A DNA stretch of 64,000 nucleotides, from assembly GCA_903813345.2 (NCBI GenBank), contig CAIIXF020000001.1, positions 7,131,098 to 7,195,097 on the forward strand, read 5' to 3'. The position numbers and the translations under genes are program-made. Below the pieces are notes generated by a model. The model saw nothing but the letters and a program-made list of their open reading frames with translations. It was not told where the DNA came from and did not search any database. Of the stretch, positions 1-10,898 are shown one piece after another; the first letter of the stretch is position 1; every line of letters begins with the position of its first letter. Source of the DNA: Owenia fusiformis. Taxonomy: Eukaryota > Annelida > Polychaeta > Sabellida > Oweniidae.

Positions 1-221
1 CTTGCCTCCAGATGTGGTCAGATAGTTTTGTAAGAACTAAACAAAAAGCTTTCTCTTAGAGCGGATATTTACTGCTTTGTATATGGTTTCTGACCTTTTC
101 CTTCCATTACCATAATTCTGTTGTGAAAATTAGCACGGGTGGATTCCAGACTGGTAGAGCATTAGCCACTCCGAATCGACGAAAATAAATACTGTATTGG
201 GAAATGTTTTTTTCCTTGCAG

Positions 222-1256
222 GTAATTCCGGGTTCACACAAATGTGGCCGCATAGAGCACGTCATAGTTGGTGGTCAAACTGGTGCTGATACTGAGCGAG
301 TGAAACAAGTTCAAAATAAACTAGGACTTGAATATGTGGAGATGAAACCTGGTTAGTTTTAATTTACAGATTAAATTCTGATATTTATATTTGAATTCAA
401 GATCTCATTAATTTGGACTATGTGGTGTCTTTTTGGTCACGATTTTGTCTTAGTTATTGACCACATACCCTTAGGTGATCACAAAGCAGTGTGTCTAGGG
501 CCCCCATTTTATCATTTATTATTAAATCACAGATATAACATTTTCGGGAAATGTAATTTTTGTATACATCTAAATTCACATCCATGCATCCATTTTAGAT
601 CTACCAAGCTGCACATATTTATGAAAGTCAAACATACAGAATCATTCCTCTTGCAGTATTGTAATATAAATAAGAGGCTGGGCGTAAATATAAAGTGGCA
701 ATCCTGAAGATTTACCTGGGCTGACTAATAAAAAGGACCCCTATTCTCACTACGCCTTGCTTTGTGGTCGAACATCCATTGCTAGTCAAAACTCTGCCTC
801 ATCTTCTACCATTTTGAAAATATTATAGGAGATGCTCTATTCTTTCATTCAAATCTTCTACACAAAAGCAATGCCAATAGCAGTGAAACCAGACGCTGGG
901 CGTTCTTGGTAGCTTACAATTCTGTCGACAACAAACCATACAATACTACTAATCCACATTTTATATACGAGCCACTAAAAAAGGTAAAGTTGACATGTTC
1001 ATGAACTGAATCCACAACATCAAACCATGAATTTGTAAACCTAATAATTTATTTCTACACTTGACAAACGCCACTTCTTGTTATGTTTTTGCCATTATTT
1101 GAATCGTTATTCAAACAATGCTTTACCATGTCAATGATTTGCTTGTCACAGGTTCCCAACGATGCTGTTTTGAAGTGCTCTGTCAGCGACATATCTGGGA
1201 AAGACTTCTGGAATCCCCGTAATGACAAAACGATTGTTTATGACGATGAGCTTTAA
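222..1256 (+). CDS. Phytanoyl-CoA dioxygenase (PhyH) family protein, C-terminal three exons
   Basis: Three exons join in frame. 222-351 follows a cag acceptor and ends CCTG|gttagt. 829-983 follows tattatag and ends AAG|gtaaag. 1152-1256 follows gtcacag and ends in TAA. The joined product reads VIPGSHKCGRIEH, then GDALFFHSNLLHKSNANSS and RRWAFLVAYN, and ends KTIVYDDEL. The PGSH segment and the GDALFFHSNLLHKS segment, with the second iron-binding His, are hallmarks of the PhyH/EctD branch of non-haem Fe(II)/2-oxoglutarate dioxygenases. The RRWAF segment supplies the Arg expected to bind 2-oxoglutarate. The N-terminal half, with the first HxD iron-binding motif, lies left of the window. Phase is 0 at 222, 1 at 351/829 and 0 at 983/1152. 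The substrate cannot be told from these exons. The family hydroxylates lipids or small molecules. Exon structure is secure; function beyond family is inference. Confidence 0.88.
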
Positions 1257-1831
1257 AAATGTACAGTCGCTGAACTAAATCAAGACAACATGGTGATGTA
1301 ATTGACTGATGATGTTCCGACTGTCAATAGTCCTGAGATAGGCATAAATGAGTACGAAACCAACTCTAATTAACAATGCACTGAAGTATTTTGGCGGTTT
1401 ACGCGCATGTATCCCAGAACATTTTCTATGTGTACAATAGTATATAGTTTCTCTATAGCTGAATAAATCTGATATAATAGACGTCACCCTTGTCATTCTT
1501 CGTTTTGCTTGGGCCAGATTTCCATAGCCTTCCTTGTTATAAACCTGCAATAGTCGCTTAATTTAATGATTTATGAAAATGTCATCGAGTTGAATCTGTC
1601 TGAAACTCAAATGACATACTGCTGTCAATCCTATTGTGATTTATCATAATATTGTTGGTTGTCAAACGAATAAAAAAGAATCTTAGCATTGCATCAATGG
1701 AGATGTGGCCAAAGTGTTTTTAAAAAGTCATGGAAAATTATTTAAATGACATAACTGTATAAATCAAAGTTATTATCGTGGGAAAACTTTCCACTGACTT
1801 CAAATATGCAATAAAAAAGAAAGAAAAGTTA
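1257..1831 (+). other. 3' flank / probable 3' UTR of the PhyH gene
   Basis: No coding exon is seen. AATAAA-type hexamers occur near 1461, 1669 and 1811 and could serve as poly(A) signals for the PhyH-family gene. The true cleavage site cannot be fixed from sequence alone. Confidence 0.4.
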
Positions 1832-2518
1832 CACCCTATGCAGACAGAGCCTGTGGGAAATATTGGGTGCGGAGCAAATGAGCGGAGGGTGCGGAACTAA
1901 CGGTCATTTTTGAATTTAAATTTGGGATATTTCTGAAACTAAGCCGTTTTGGGACTTCAAATATACCAAGATATGTGTATTTGACACCAAATATCAATAC
2001 AATTGTGAAAATAGTAGCGCAATTCATTCTATAGCGACGCAGTGTGCCTTAAACCTTTCCCAGACCTATATATTTTGAAATTATCCTTTTAATACTGAGT
2101 CCCCAGCACCCAATATTTAGAGGGGGCTCATATCTGAAGAACATTTCCGAATTTTTATAAAATCACACAGATACTGCCTGGCTTCCAAGATGCAAAAACA
2201 ATTTGTATAGATAGTGTACCTTGAACACCATTTTTTATGAATGCTGGGGACGCAGTATTAAAAGGATAGTCTCAAAATATATAGGTCTGGGAAATGTTTA
2301 AGGCATACTGCGTCGCTATAAAATGAATTGCACTACTAGTTTCACAATTTTATTGATATTTGGTGTCAAATACACATATCTTGGTATATTTGAAGTCCCA
2401 AAACGGCTTAGTTTCAGAAATATCCCAATTTTAAATTCAAAAATGACCGTTAGCTCCGCACCCTCCGCTCATTTGCGCCGCACCCAATATTTCCCACAGG
2501 CTCTGTCTGCATAGGGTG
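1832..2518. mobile_element. 687-bp foldback DNA element, termini CACCCTATGC, 5-bp target duplication AGTTA
   Basis: The two halves are inverted copies of each other: about 280-bp arms around a loop near 2115-2235. The left end reads CACCCTATGCAGACAGAGCC and the right end is its complement. AGTTA flanks both sides (1827-1831 and 2519-2523), a 5-bp target site duplication. The matching open frames on opposite strands are a by-product of the inverted arms. No transposase is encoded, so this is a non-autonomous cut-and-paste element. The superfamily is not assigned. Confidence 0.85.
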
Positions 2519-2524
2519 AGTTAG

Positions 2525-3542
2525 TTGCTGGAATTACACCTGGCGTTTTACAAAAGCTTCTTCGGTTTTAACCAGGTTTAAGAATTAGGTGTAATCACGA
2601 TTGCGGTTTTACAAAAGCGCTTTTCTAAAACTCCAAGAACCCTTGTCACTAGTAAACGGCATAAGTCGCGTTTTAAGTGTGCAGTGTAATACCGATCGGT
2701 TTTTGTAAAACGCCTTACCCGGGTTTTTACTAGTTTTTAACATTTTCCCTAAACGAAATATTTGATACATTTGAAACATTTGATACATGATGAGACATCC
2801 GGTCACGCTGCTATCTGGCTATATCTAAATTGAAAAATGGATGATGGTCGCCAGGTCACATCGAAATCAAGTGTTATCTTCAGAGAATATGTACATATTT
2901 TCCTTTCACCTTTTATTATGTTTTCTCATAATTAATAAAAGATAAAAATTATGCAATGTCATGCATTTCTAATCAAATTATGGAAGATCAGTTTTGTCTT
3001 AGATGCAAAAAGAATACATTTACAGGAGATGTACACATACATGTATGCTGGATGTTATCCATAACTACATCGTTAAAAGTGCACGAAAGGCGTTTTAGAA
3101 TAAACAGGTGTAATTCCAATATATAAATCCTAAGACGCTTTAGAAATGCAGCAAGGAGGATTGGCTCCCAGGATCGAAACTCGATATTTTCCAACAATGA
3201 AAACGTCGAAATGTCGTTATTTTCTGAAATTAAAACCGACTATAAATTCAAAATAAACAGTTCAAAAGATTCGAACCAATATCTCGATCATTTCTTGTGA
3301 GTTTTGGAATTTTTCGTTTGGAAATAAGACCAAAATTCACGATTTAAATGTTGAAGTGAACAAAATGGCGGCTGTTTGAATTCGAATTTTGTATTACGAC
3401 ATACCCATATATGGGACAGAATATCGGTGGTGCACTCTGGGAGCCAATCCTCCTTGGAAATGCAGGTGTAATCAGAATGGCGATTTTGTAAAGCGTCTTC
3501 CACTAAAACGTTTTAGCGGATTTTGTGGTGTAATTTCAGCAA
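2525..3542. mobile_element. Approx. 1-kb inverted-repeat element adjoining the previous one
   Basis: The terminal inverted repeat TTGCTGGAATTACACC (2525-2540) is matched by its near complement at 3527-3542. Subterminal blocks repeat motifs such as gcgttttacaaaagc and the palindromic CTAAAACGTTTTAG (near 3502-3516), which resemble the blocks in the element at 10899-11611. The 3152-3378 interior recurs at 13738-13965. A target duplication is not clear because the left end abuts the duplication of the neighbouring element. No coding capacity is seen. Confidence 0.6.
3152..3378. repeat. Dispersed repeat, second copy at 13738-13965
   Basis: From the block ggattggctcccaggatcg to the block aaaatggcggctgttt this segment matches 13738-13965 at roughly 90% by eye, in the same orientation. 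It lies inside the 2525-3542 element here. In the other copy it lies inside a tandem duplication. Confidence 0.75.
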
Positions 3543-4182
3543 GTGAGATTTCAAACCTATATCGAAACTCCTCAACTGATAATAAATTGCAACGCAATGA
3601 ACATGTCTACCAGTATATACCATACGACACTAACTGACAATGGGGGTTGGACATTGCAATTTAAGAAAAATGGAGACGAGATGAGAATAAGTTACGAAAA
3701 AATATCACAATTTTACAATATTTTCTCTCTCATTATTACATTTCATAGTGTTATCTGAAAAGCCAAACAGTTGTTTTGCCTTTATTTCAGTATAATCGTG
3801 TGTATTTTAAGGTAGTTTTCGAAGGGATTGCCTTCAAGATTTTACACGATCCCTTCTTATCATTGAAGACACTGAAATACTTCCATCATAATGTTACCTC
3901 ATAAGAGTACGGAGGAACAATTAGAATTCAGTTCGAAAAATATAATTCAATTCATTTAGATAATTACAGAACTATATACAAGCAACTAAACAAGAAATAT
4001 TAACATTAGAACTTCTGGATGAATATGATATTTCAAGCTACGTGAACCTTACGGCATCTCCGAATTCCTTTAGGTTATTGTCATTTGCAATTTGGTTTTA
4101 CATAAGCATGAAGCTCATGGAGATACCTTTTTATAGTACATGTATGCCGTAATGTTTAATAACATCGAGATTTAGAGTTTTA
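3543..4182. other. Intergenic stretch, nothing recognised
   Basis: AT-rich sequence between the inverted-repeat element and the 3' end of the receptor gene. It contains a short inverted match (gaagggattgcc near 3819 and gatcccttcttatc near 3848) but no exon or identifiable element. Confidence 0.4.
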
Positions 4183-4417
4183 TCATATTGTTGGCAATGA
4201 TAGGCTGCAACTAGAACTAGCATTGACAACGTGTGATGATGGCTCGGTCATGATACTTGAATGTTTCGATGACACATTCTGACGCATTCCAGTGTCGCTT
4301 GTCTCATACAGACATGTTGTCTCCTCATTTTTTACTCCAGTTTCACTGCGTGTCGGTATAATTGGCTCCTTTGGCCAAGCGCCATTGTGACTTATGTAGC
4401 CTTTATTGATATCTAAT

Positions 4418-4555
4418 GCCTTGGTCACATAGGCTCCGATTTTCACTACGGCGCCCGGCCGATTGAGTATTTTGTTCAAAATTGAATACAATATTGAACA
4501 AAACACTCAATCGGCCGGGCGCCGGCCGATGGATCGGAGCATATGTGACCCAGGC
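4418..4555. repeat. 138-bp GC-rich hairpin (possible MITE) at the receptor stop codon
   Basis: The outer arms gccttggtcacataggctcc and its near complement (ending gtgacccaggc) enclose inner arms around gcccggccgattgagt and its complement, with a small loop. The whole segment folds as one stem. Its right edge touches the TGA of the receptor reading frame (4557-4559 on the minus strand). An open frame continues on the far side, minus strand, down to 4183. No clear target duplication was found. Confidence 0.7.
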
Positions 4556-4556
4556 A

Positions 4557-6884
4557 TCACCAGGCCAAGTAGGTACCATCTATACTTTGTTCTGTCGGCT
4601 CTCTGACACTACCAGGAAGGATCGGAACTTTCAAAGCTGGTGAATTTGCAATTGCTTGATCTTGTTGTTCTTCGTCACTTACTTTGATTTTGGCTCTTCT
4701 TGTAGGTCGCACTATGCCCGTCCTTGATATGTCTGCTTCCTTCTGTATTCTCAGAATGGCATCCTCGAGAATCCGTTCAACATCTATACGACTTTGCTTT
4801 TTTGGAAGACCTTTGAAGAAGCCAAGAAGGTCTTTTATGTCCTGAATCCCTGGGTTTCTCAATGTTAACTCTAAAAAGTTCAGCATTTTCCAAGTTGGAC
4901 TTTGACGATGGGAGTGTTTCTGTATTTGTTCAACATCTTTTTCTGATAGACTCAGGTATGACGCTAAAATTCTCCAGTCATTACCACATATTGTATTCTC
5001 GTTGGTGTCAAGTTTGTCCACCAAGTCATTTCGTTCGTCGAGATTAAATAGCGATCCCCTCGTAGAGTTTGGGCGACTGTCAATCTTTTTGGCCTCGAGT
5101 GACTTTTGGAATTGATTTTGTTTTTTCTGGGAGGTCGAGATAGCGACGGATTTCGATTCAAATTTGCCGAGGATTTCAATTCTACATCTAAATTGAGTCA
5201 TTTTTGTCTGCGATAAATACCATCTCCTTGCTATCTCTTGGTCGAAGAAACAATTCAGTGAAGGCGACCTGAGAAAATAGAGGGATGATAATTTAGTTAT
5301 TGTGGAAGGATGTCATAGTTCTCCGAACTGAAGGATTTAAAAATATAGCATAGGCCTACTAGTATGCAAATGATTATGATGCGAATTTAGTTAAAATTGT
5401 CAAAGCTGGGACAATGCATAATCACGAACAGCGCCTCGCCAAACCTGTTTGCAGGTCGAAAACACATCGTTACAATTTTAGCTCATCAATACCTCGTGCA
5501 TATTGTCTTCTTTCAAGGATGGTCCATATACACTCCATGCTTTGTCAACATCTACAAGGCTGGCAGTAATAGTCCCGTGCTCTTCACTTGGATCAATTCG
5601 AATCTGAAAAGGGTTCGTCGATACACGCATTTTACCTTGTTGTTCTTCCTCTGTTAGAACACTCTAAAAATGAAATAACATTCTCAATTTTTAATATATT
5701 TCAAATTAATAACACTTCACAAAGACAATTCACAAAATTACACCTACCGACATTATATTACACAATATTGTAATGAACGAAGAAACACAAAACTAATTCA
5801 CATCTGGATTACCAGTTAAAAGACATACGTGTACCTCTAACTCATTCGAATCGATGCACCAAATGTACAAGATAAGATCTTCACCCTCAATGATCTGACT
5901 GGCCAGAATCAAAATCGTCTTCCAGTACATCTCGCCTCTCGGGGAAGCCTCGGAATGCTGTTGGCCAATTGTACCGAATCCAGTAAAGTGTGATAAAAAC
6001 AAGGTGATGTTTTCTTTTTGAACCAAGGCGTCAGAAGAAGGGTCCTCGTCCACAAAATCATATTCCAATTGGTTGTTCGTGGTTTTAGTATAGATTGTCT
6101 TCACCTGCCAATCTTTTAGCCGTGTCACGTAGTGTGGGTAGGAAAGTGTTATCATATTTTCAAATTTAAACCCATCAGGTCCACAAATAATGAATGGACT
6201 TATGATCTGGCCTTGCTTATTCATGGATGCAGAAACATGTGTAGTATCTGGATGTACGTACATAAAAATACGCTGTCTCGTCCCCTTTGGAATAGCTCCC
6301 GGTGGCACGAACATAGTGACTCTGTAGGCTGGTAGCTCAAGGCGCCCTCCCTCTTCCGTCAGGATATCCTCCACGTAAAATGGGGAATCAGATGATACAT
6401 CTAAGGCTGGAAGCAGCTGGTGTTGTTTGCTGCGCTTTTCGATGTTGTGACACACAGACTGCCCGATGCTATCTTGCGATTTGTGCTGTCCAAGGATGCC
6501 CTCTAAACTGTTGCCGAGACTATAATAGGCGCTGTCGGAGTCAGTTCGAATGACCTTGCTATATTTGTCCTTAGGGAGGAGCGAATCAATGTAATCACTA
6601 CTATCCAGAGCTTCAGCATTTTTTCCATCTTTTACGATAACTGCCTTGTTGAAACTGTATAGCTCATCATTTTCATCCGATTTTATTTTCACAACTTCAT
6701 GTATAGGGGTTGAAACTTTGATATCGTTGATATAATCGTTTTCTGTTTGTATCGTGGTTTCAGGCGTGCATACAGGTACTTGTATGTCTTGTGTGATTTT
6801 GTTATCTTTATTTTCATACGGCTCACTATATATCGCCTCTTGGACGTATGAAGAGTCGGACATTGTACCATTCGCCCGTTGTTT
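4557..6884 (-). CDS. Cytoplasmic half of LRR receptor: ZU5, UPA and death domains (UNC5-type cassette)
   Basis: Minus-strand exons are 6884-5802 (acceptor ttcag, donor GAT|gtgaat), 5663-5493 (acceptor tttttag, donor GAG|gtattg) and 5268-4557 (acceptor ttctcag, stop TGA). The first exon follows on from the transmembrane exon as LRAK|KQRANG. After an acidic, Tyr/Ser-rich linker comes a ZU5 domain (GGRLELPAYRVTMFVPPGAI, then SPFIICGPDGF), then UPA across exons 2 and 3 (DLILYIWCIDSNELEVHV, then SLVDVDKAWSVYGP), then a death domain (CGNDWRILASYLSLSEKD and SPTWKMLNFLELT). Order and key motifs match the intracellular part of netrin receptor UNC5. A one-base excess in the T5 run at about 5208-5212 breaks the frame between exon start (VAFTELFLRPRD) and MTQFRCRIEILG, which both align to UPA. 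By analogy it would signal through death-domain partners at the membrane. That is inference. Confidence 0.85.
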
Positions 6885-7049
6885 CTGAATGAGTAAAATA
6901 ATAAAATAATAAATTTATTTTTAGTATCTATATAGCCTAAGCTTCATCAGAAAGTCCTTCTTTGCCAAGCTGATGAGTGCGATGTTAATTTATATTATAA
7001 TTTCAATGAGAATATACAACGCCCAACTATAAAATGATTAAATGTTTAC

Positions 7050-9213
7050 CTTAGCTCTGAGAAAGAGAGAGGTTCCCAAGGCACTAAAGGCAACAGCAAG
7101 GACTCCACATCCAAGTGAAATGCCTATTGTCGTTGTCAGGAACACACGGTTACTCCCCTCATCCCTGTACACTCTGCTGATTACATTCGGATCCGACGTT
7201 ACAGTCCAAATCATCGTGCCATTCTCTGTTGAATTGTCGAGATAGTTCACAATTTCGCCGCTGTTTTGTAGTCTTGACTTCCATTGTTTTATTGTTTTTC
7301 CACGGTTAAATGTTATTTTTGTTCTGTTCCTGTAGGCATATTTGCCGTTCTTTTTCATTTCCTTTCTGCACGCATTGATAAACCTATCTTCTCTTGAAAT
7401 ACATCTCTTACTTGAAATACACCAGGACGTGAAATGACCTAATTCACAATTTGTCTCAATGGGATTATGACTAAAATCCAAAGACAGGCCATATACAGAT
7501 CCCTCAATGAATGGCACAATATTGTCAATACTCTGATCAGAATAACATTATGCGATAGATTGAGAAATGGCGGTGGTTGTAAGAGGGGCAGTTTTGGATT
7601 GAAATGAGCGATTGCATCCAGTCCTATATGACTGATGTTGTTGTTTGATACATCTATGTATATTATCTCCTTTGAATCAACTTTATCTTCATATTTTGGA
7701 CGATCTGCGTCACTAAGGGGATCCCAAACTAATTCAACGATACCATTATGTGAACTAATAAGCCTCTTTATGTGTTTGAAACAACCAAGAGGCAAGGGTC
7801 TACCAGAAAGAGAATCTATGTCGGAAATATAGTCTTGTGAGTCGTTCTTTTTGTTACTCTGGTCAATTTGGATCCGCTGTTGAGAGACGTCCAACTCCCG
7901 TAACAAAGGCGCAGATGATAGTTCATTCAATAATCCCCAACATACGTTAGCTATGTAATTGTTGGATAACGATAACCATTTCAAATTCGGAAGATGACTT
8001 GTGAGATCACTCTCGATCGCAATGATGTTGTTGCTCTCGAGGGATAAGTGGGTGATGTCGTGAAATATATGACGATGGAAAAACCGCTTTTGCAGTGTAA
8101 CATGTTCCCATTCATTAATGCCATCAAGAATAAACGTTACATTCCCACATTCTTGTTCATCAGTTTGCTTGCGTTTATTTGGAGACATATGTTTACTAGG
8201 CCTTGAGCTGTGTTTCTGAACAATGCTTTTGTAAAATAAACTATTACCCGACAAGTCAATATAACAAGAACGTGGAAGATTTGAAAAATGTCCACTTCTA
8301 ATAAAGTTGTGTGAAAGGTTCAAAAGGGTCAAATGTCCTTTAAAATTATCAGTGTTGCTGAGTGACGGAGGTATAATACGTAAATGATTATGAGACAAAT
8401 CAATTACAGAAATGTGCTGGGTGAGAGAAAAACGATGTAAAGAATGAATATTTGAACTAATGGTGTTATTTTATCCCGTTCCCGGACTATAGTCCTGCAC
8501 TGATCGCATTCATTTGCCTGTACGATTACAACTTGTGAGAATTATCTACGCCCCTTACACTTAAGATACCTACCTCAATGCATTATAGAACTCAAGATGT
8601 AACTTCTAATATATTGGAACCGCCGATTGTCTGGGTATATCGGCAGAACGGGAACATTTTCTCTTTTTCATCGAGAGAGATTCCATCACTTTTCAAAATG
8701 GCGGTTGGATTTAAAAGGGGAATCCCCCGTTTGGCTGTCCCGGATGTAGCCCGGAAGTACCAATATGGAGGAATTTGACGGTTGAAATAAGTTAAATGTT
8801 ACACGCAAATATTGCGATCAAAAACGAAAATGTCTTCGTTCTGCCGATAAACCCAGACAATTGTGGATTCAACTACACGAAAAGAATGCTAAATTACCAA
8901 GGAATCTATTGAAGTAGGTATCTGAAGTGTAAGATCAGTAAAAAATTCTCCCATGTTGTAATCGCACAGGCAAAAGATTGAGATGTTCACAGGACCATAG
9001 TCCGGGAACGGGATAAGTGTTATTGGGAAGGTTGGACAATGAGATACGAGCAAGTGGGGTACCGGAGCAGTCAACGTGCACGAATCTGTTGAGCTCAGTT
9101 GAACAGTTGCACGAGGAGCAGATAGAGTCAGTCTCTTTCCTTCGTGGTTGCACCCCCAGTATATGATACAGGAAAACCCAGACAAATAGGAGGTGCTCAG
9201 TATTTTGGTACGA
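7050..9213 (-). pseudogene. Ectodomain and membrane exon of the LRR-ZU5-UPA-death receptor, disrupted in this copy
   Basis: The minus strand is open from 9213. A hydrophobic leader (LFVWVFLYHILG) is followed by an LRRNT (CSSCNCS, then VDCSGTPLARI, then NLPNN). After the 8471-9016 insertion come LRRs (IDLSHNHLRIIPPSL, LTLLNLSHNFI, LKWLSLSNNYIANV, IIYIDVSNNNISHIGL), an LRRCT-like end (NPIETNCELGHFTSWC) and one membrane helix (TTIGISLGCGVLAVAFSALG). A basic stop-transfer follows, with donor AAG|gtaaac at 7050. Three things are wrong here: the insertion, a one-base frameshift between about 7534 and 7550, and no in-frame ATG before the leader (it may lie in an upstream exon). Removing the insertion and one copy of its target duplication restores the frame exactly. 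Ligand unknown. Either a recent pseudogene, a disrupted allele, or a living gene that splices the insertion out, with sequencing errors in homopolymers. Confidence 0.8.
8471..9016. mobile_element. 546-bp hAT-like MITE inserted in the receptor exon, 8-bp duplication GTGTTATT
   Basis: The termini are TTATCCCGTTCCCGGACTAT and its complement ATAGTCCGGGAACGGGATAA (with single mismatches), extending into about 110-bp inverted arms. GTGTTATT lies on both sides (8463-8470 and 9017-9024). A second nested inverted match (tctgggtatatcggcagaac near 8629; gttctgccgataaacccaga near 8838) makes nearly the whole element self-complementary. The 8-bp duplication is typical of hAT elements (also P and Merlin). 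It carries stop codons in the receptor frame and encodes no transposase. Confidence 0.9.
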
Positions 9214-9610
9214 TCAGTGGTCATGAAGCTGTTCATATTTGCCTGCCATCTATATGCTCACAAGCAGACGAATCCTGCTTTTGGGAATGTCATCTAATTC
9301 TTGCATCTGAAAATATGATACACAATCTGATTTAAAAAGATACTGGGATAAACTGGGGTAAAAATCCAGTCCTCTGAGCTTTCTTTAAATGTTGTTGTTT
9401 TGTTCATCGAGTTTAAAATTTTAAAATTGTAACTCTCAAAAATTAACCAACCTAGTTATAAGTGTAGTTATAAAATTCAATCTTCAAATCAGTGAAAAAA
9501 TTCTAAAAGTCCCTAAAAGTTGCTGTCCCATAGTCTGTCGTTCTTCCGGGGCCAGGTGTCCAGGTCCCGCTTCGATCCTGTTCTCGGGTGTTATTCAGGT
9601 GATATAGCAA

Positions 9611-10234
9611 ATTTCATCAAAGGAGTAGTATCGATATGGTGAACCTTTTGAACACGCGTTTCTCTTAAACCAGTCATCAAAACATTCTGAAAATTTTACA
9701 CATCGTCAATGTAATAGTTATCTTTTGGATGGTAACATCTATCCGAACCTCATTGGAACAAAATTTATTTTCTTAGACCTCTCAATATTATAGTTATACA
9801 AAGGTAATTTTGGTTGATTTACAAAAAATATGCAAAACTTAAAACAAAACCCCCCCAAAATAGATAAAAATTAACATAAACCTTTTATTTCATCAACAAG
9901 ATACTTTTTTTTAAATCAACCAAACTTTCCTTTGTGCAATGACAATATTGAGAGACCTAAACACGTTGTGTTTATGTCGTTTTGTTCCAATGAGATAGTA
10001 AATGTTTCATTTCATCCCGAACATATGATACCAAGAACAAAAGAAGTGGCTGATGTGTTTTCTAAAACAATATAGAGAAAAGTATATATATATATTTCAA
10101 ATTATAATTACCATCCAAAAGATGATCATTAAAATGACGATGTGTAAAATTTTCAGAATGTTTTGATGACTGGTTTAAGAGAAACGCGTGTCCAAAAAGT
10201 TCAGCATATCGATATCACTCCTTTATTTGACAAC
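9611..10234. mobile_element. Foldback element, family shared with 36721-37452
   Basis: The left arm (TCAAAGGAGTAGTATCGATA, then TTTCTCTTAAACCAGTCATC) is mirrored by the right arm (GATGACTGGTTTAAGAGAAA, then TATCGATATCACTCCTTTAT). The interior holds a C-run and a (TA)n tract. The same arms recur at 36721-37452, which makes this a dispersed family. No ORF, no clear target duplication. Confidence 0.8.
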
Positions 10235-10564
10235 ATAGTGCATGTAAATGTTGTTAAATAAATACTAAACATCGTGTGAAATTATATGTCACTATGACCC
10301 ATCTTTTAACAGTTTTAACATTAGAGCTTATCTCTCAAATGGCGAACCTTTAATCGTTTGAAAATGTTGGAACATCCAACTGTTGCATGAAAACTTGAAA
10401 TTACAGTAGTACAATAAAAATAAACCTTGAAAATATAATTGCAGGTTTGTTCAAGGGAACGAGAAAACATGAACGCTTAAAGCGCGATTTAATAAACAAC
10501 GAAAAATCTGTCAAACGACAATAGGCCTGATGACATAAATAGCAAGTACAGTGTAAGGTTAAAA

Positions 10565-10898
10565 GAATTAAAATGACTAATGGTGCAAATGTGACTCATA
10601 GAGAACTGATCTCAATGGGCGTCGGGTCAAACTAGATAACAGCAACGCCAAAGCGTAGCTAATCCAATCGAACAGCCATGGCTGCCAATTTTACAAAAAT
10701 CCTTCAACCACTTTTTCAGTTATCGCAAAAATCGTATAATAGCACACATAAAAAAATGGCCACCATTTTCAGAATGATCGCTTAGTGACAAGCCAAATTG
10801 TCATAAGAAAGTATAATATACTTCTAAATTAATAGGCACATAACAAAACGTACATGTAAATGGCGGCCATTTTGACAGTAGCCGCATACTAGCCAAAA
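10565..10898. repeat. Left part of a degenerate AAAATGGCGGCCATTTT-type repeat
   Basis: Contains the segment caacgccaaagcgtagc, several palindromic aatggcNgccatttt blocks and tactagccaaaa. All recur in the array at 18590-20110. The copy continues at 11612 after the intervening element. Confidence 0.65.

Noticed and set aside
1836-2514. Pair of 63-codon open frames on opposite strands encoding almost the same peptide
   Set aside because: They are the two arms of the foldback element at 1832-2518. The similarity reflects the inverted repeat, not a gene family.
8578-9335. Plus-strand frames through the LRRNT region
   Set aside because: They run through the MITE and antisense to the LRRNT coding sequence, with no family resemblance.
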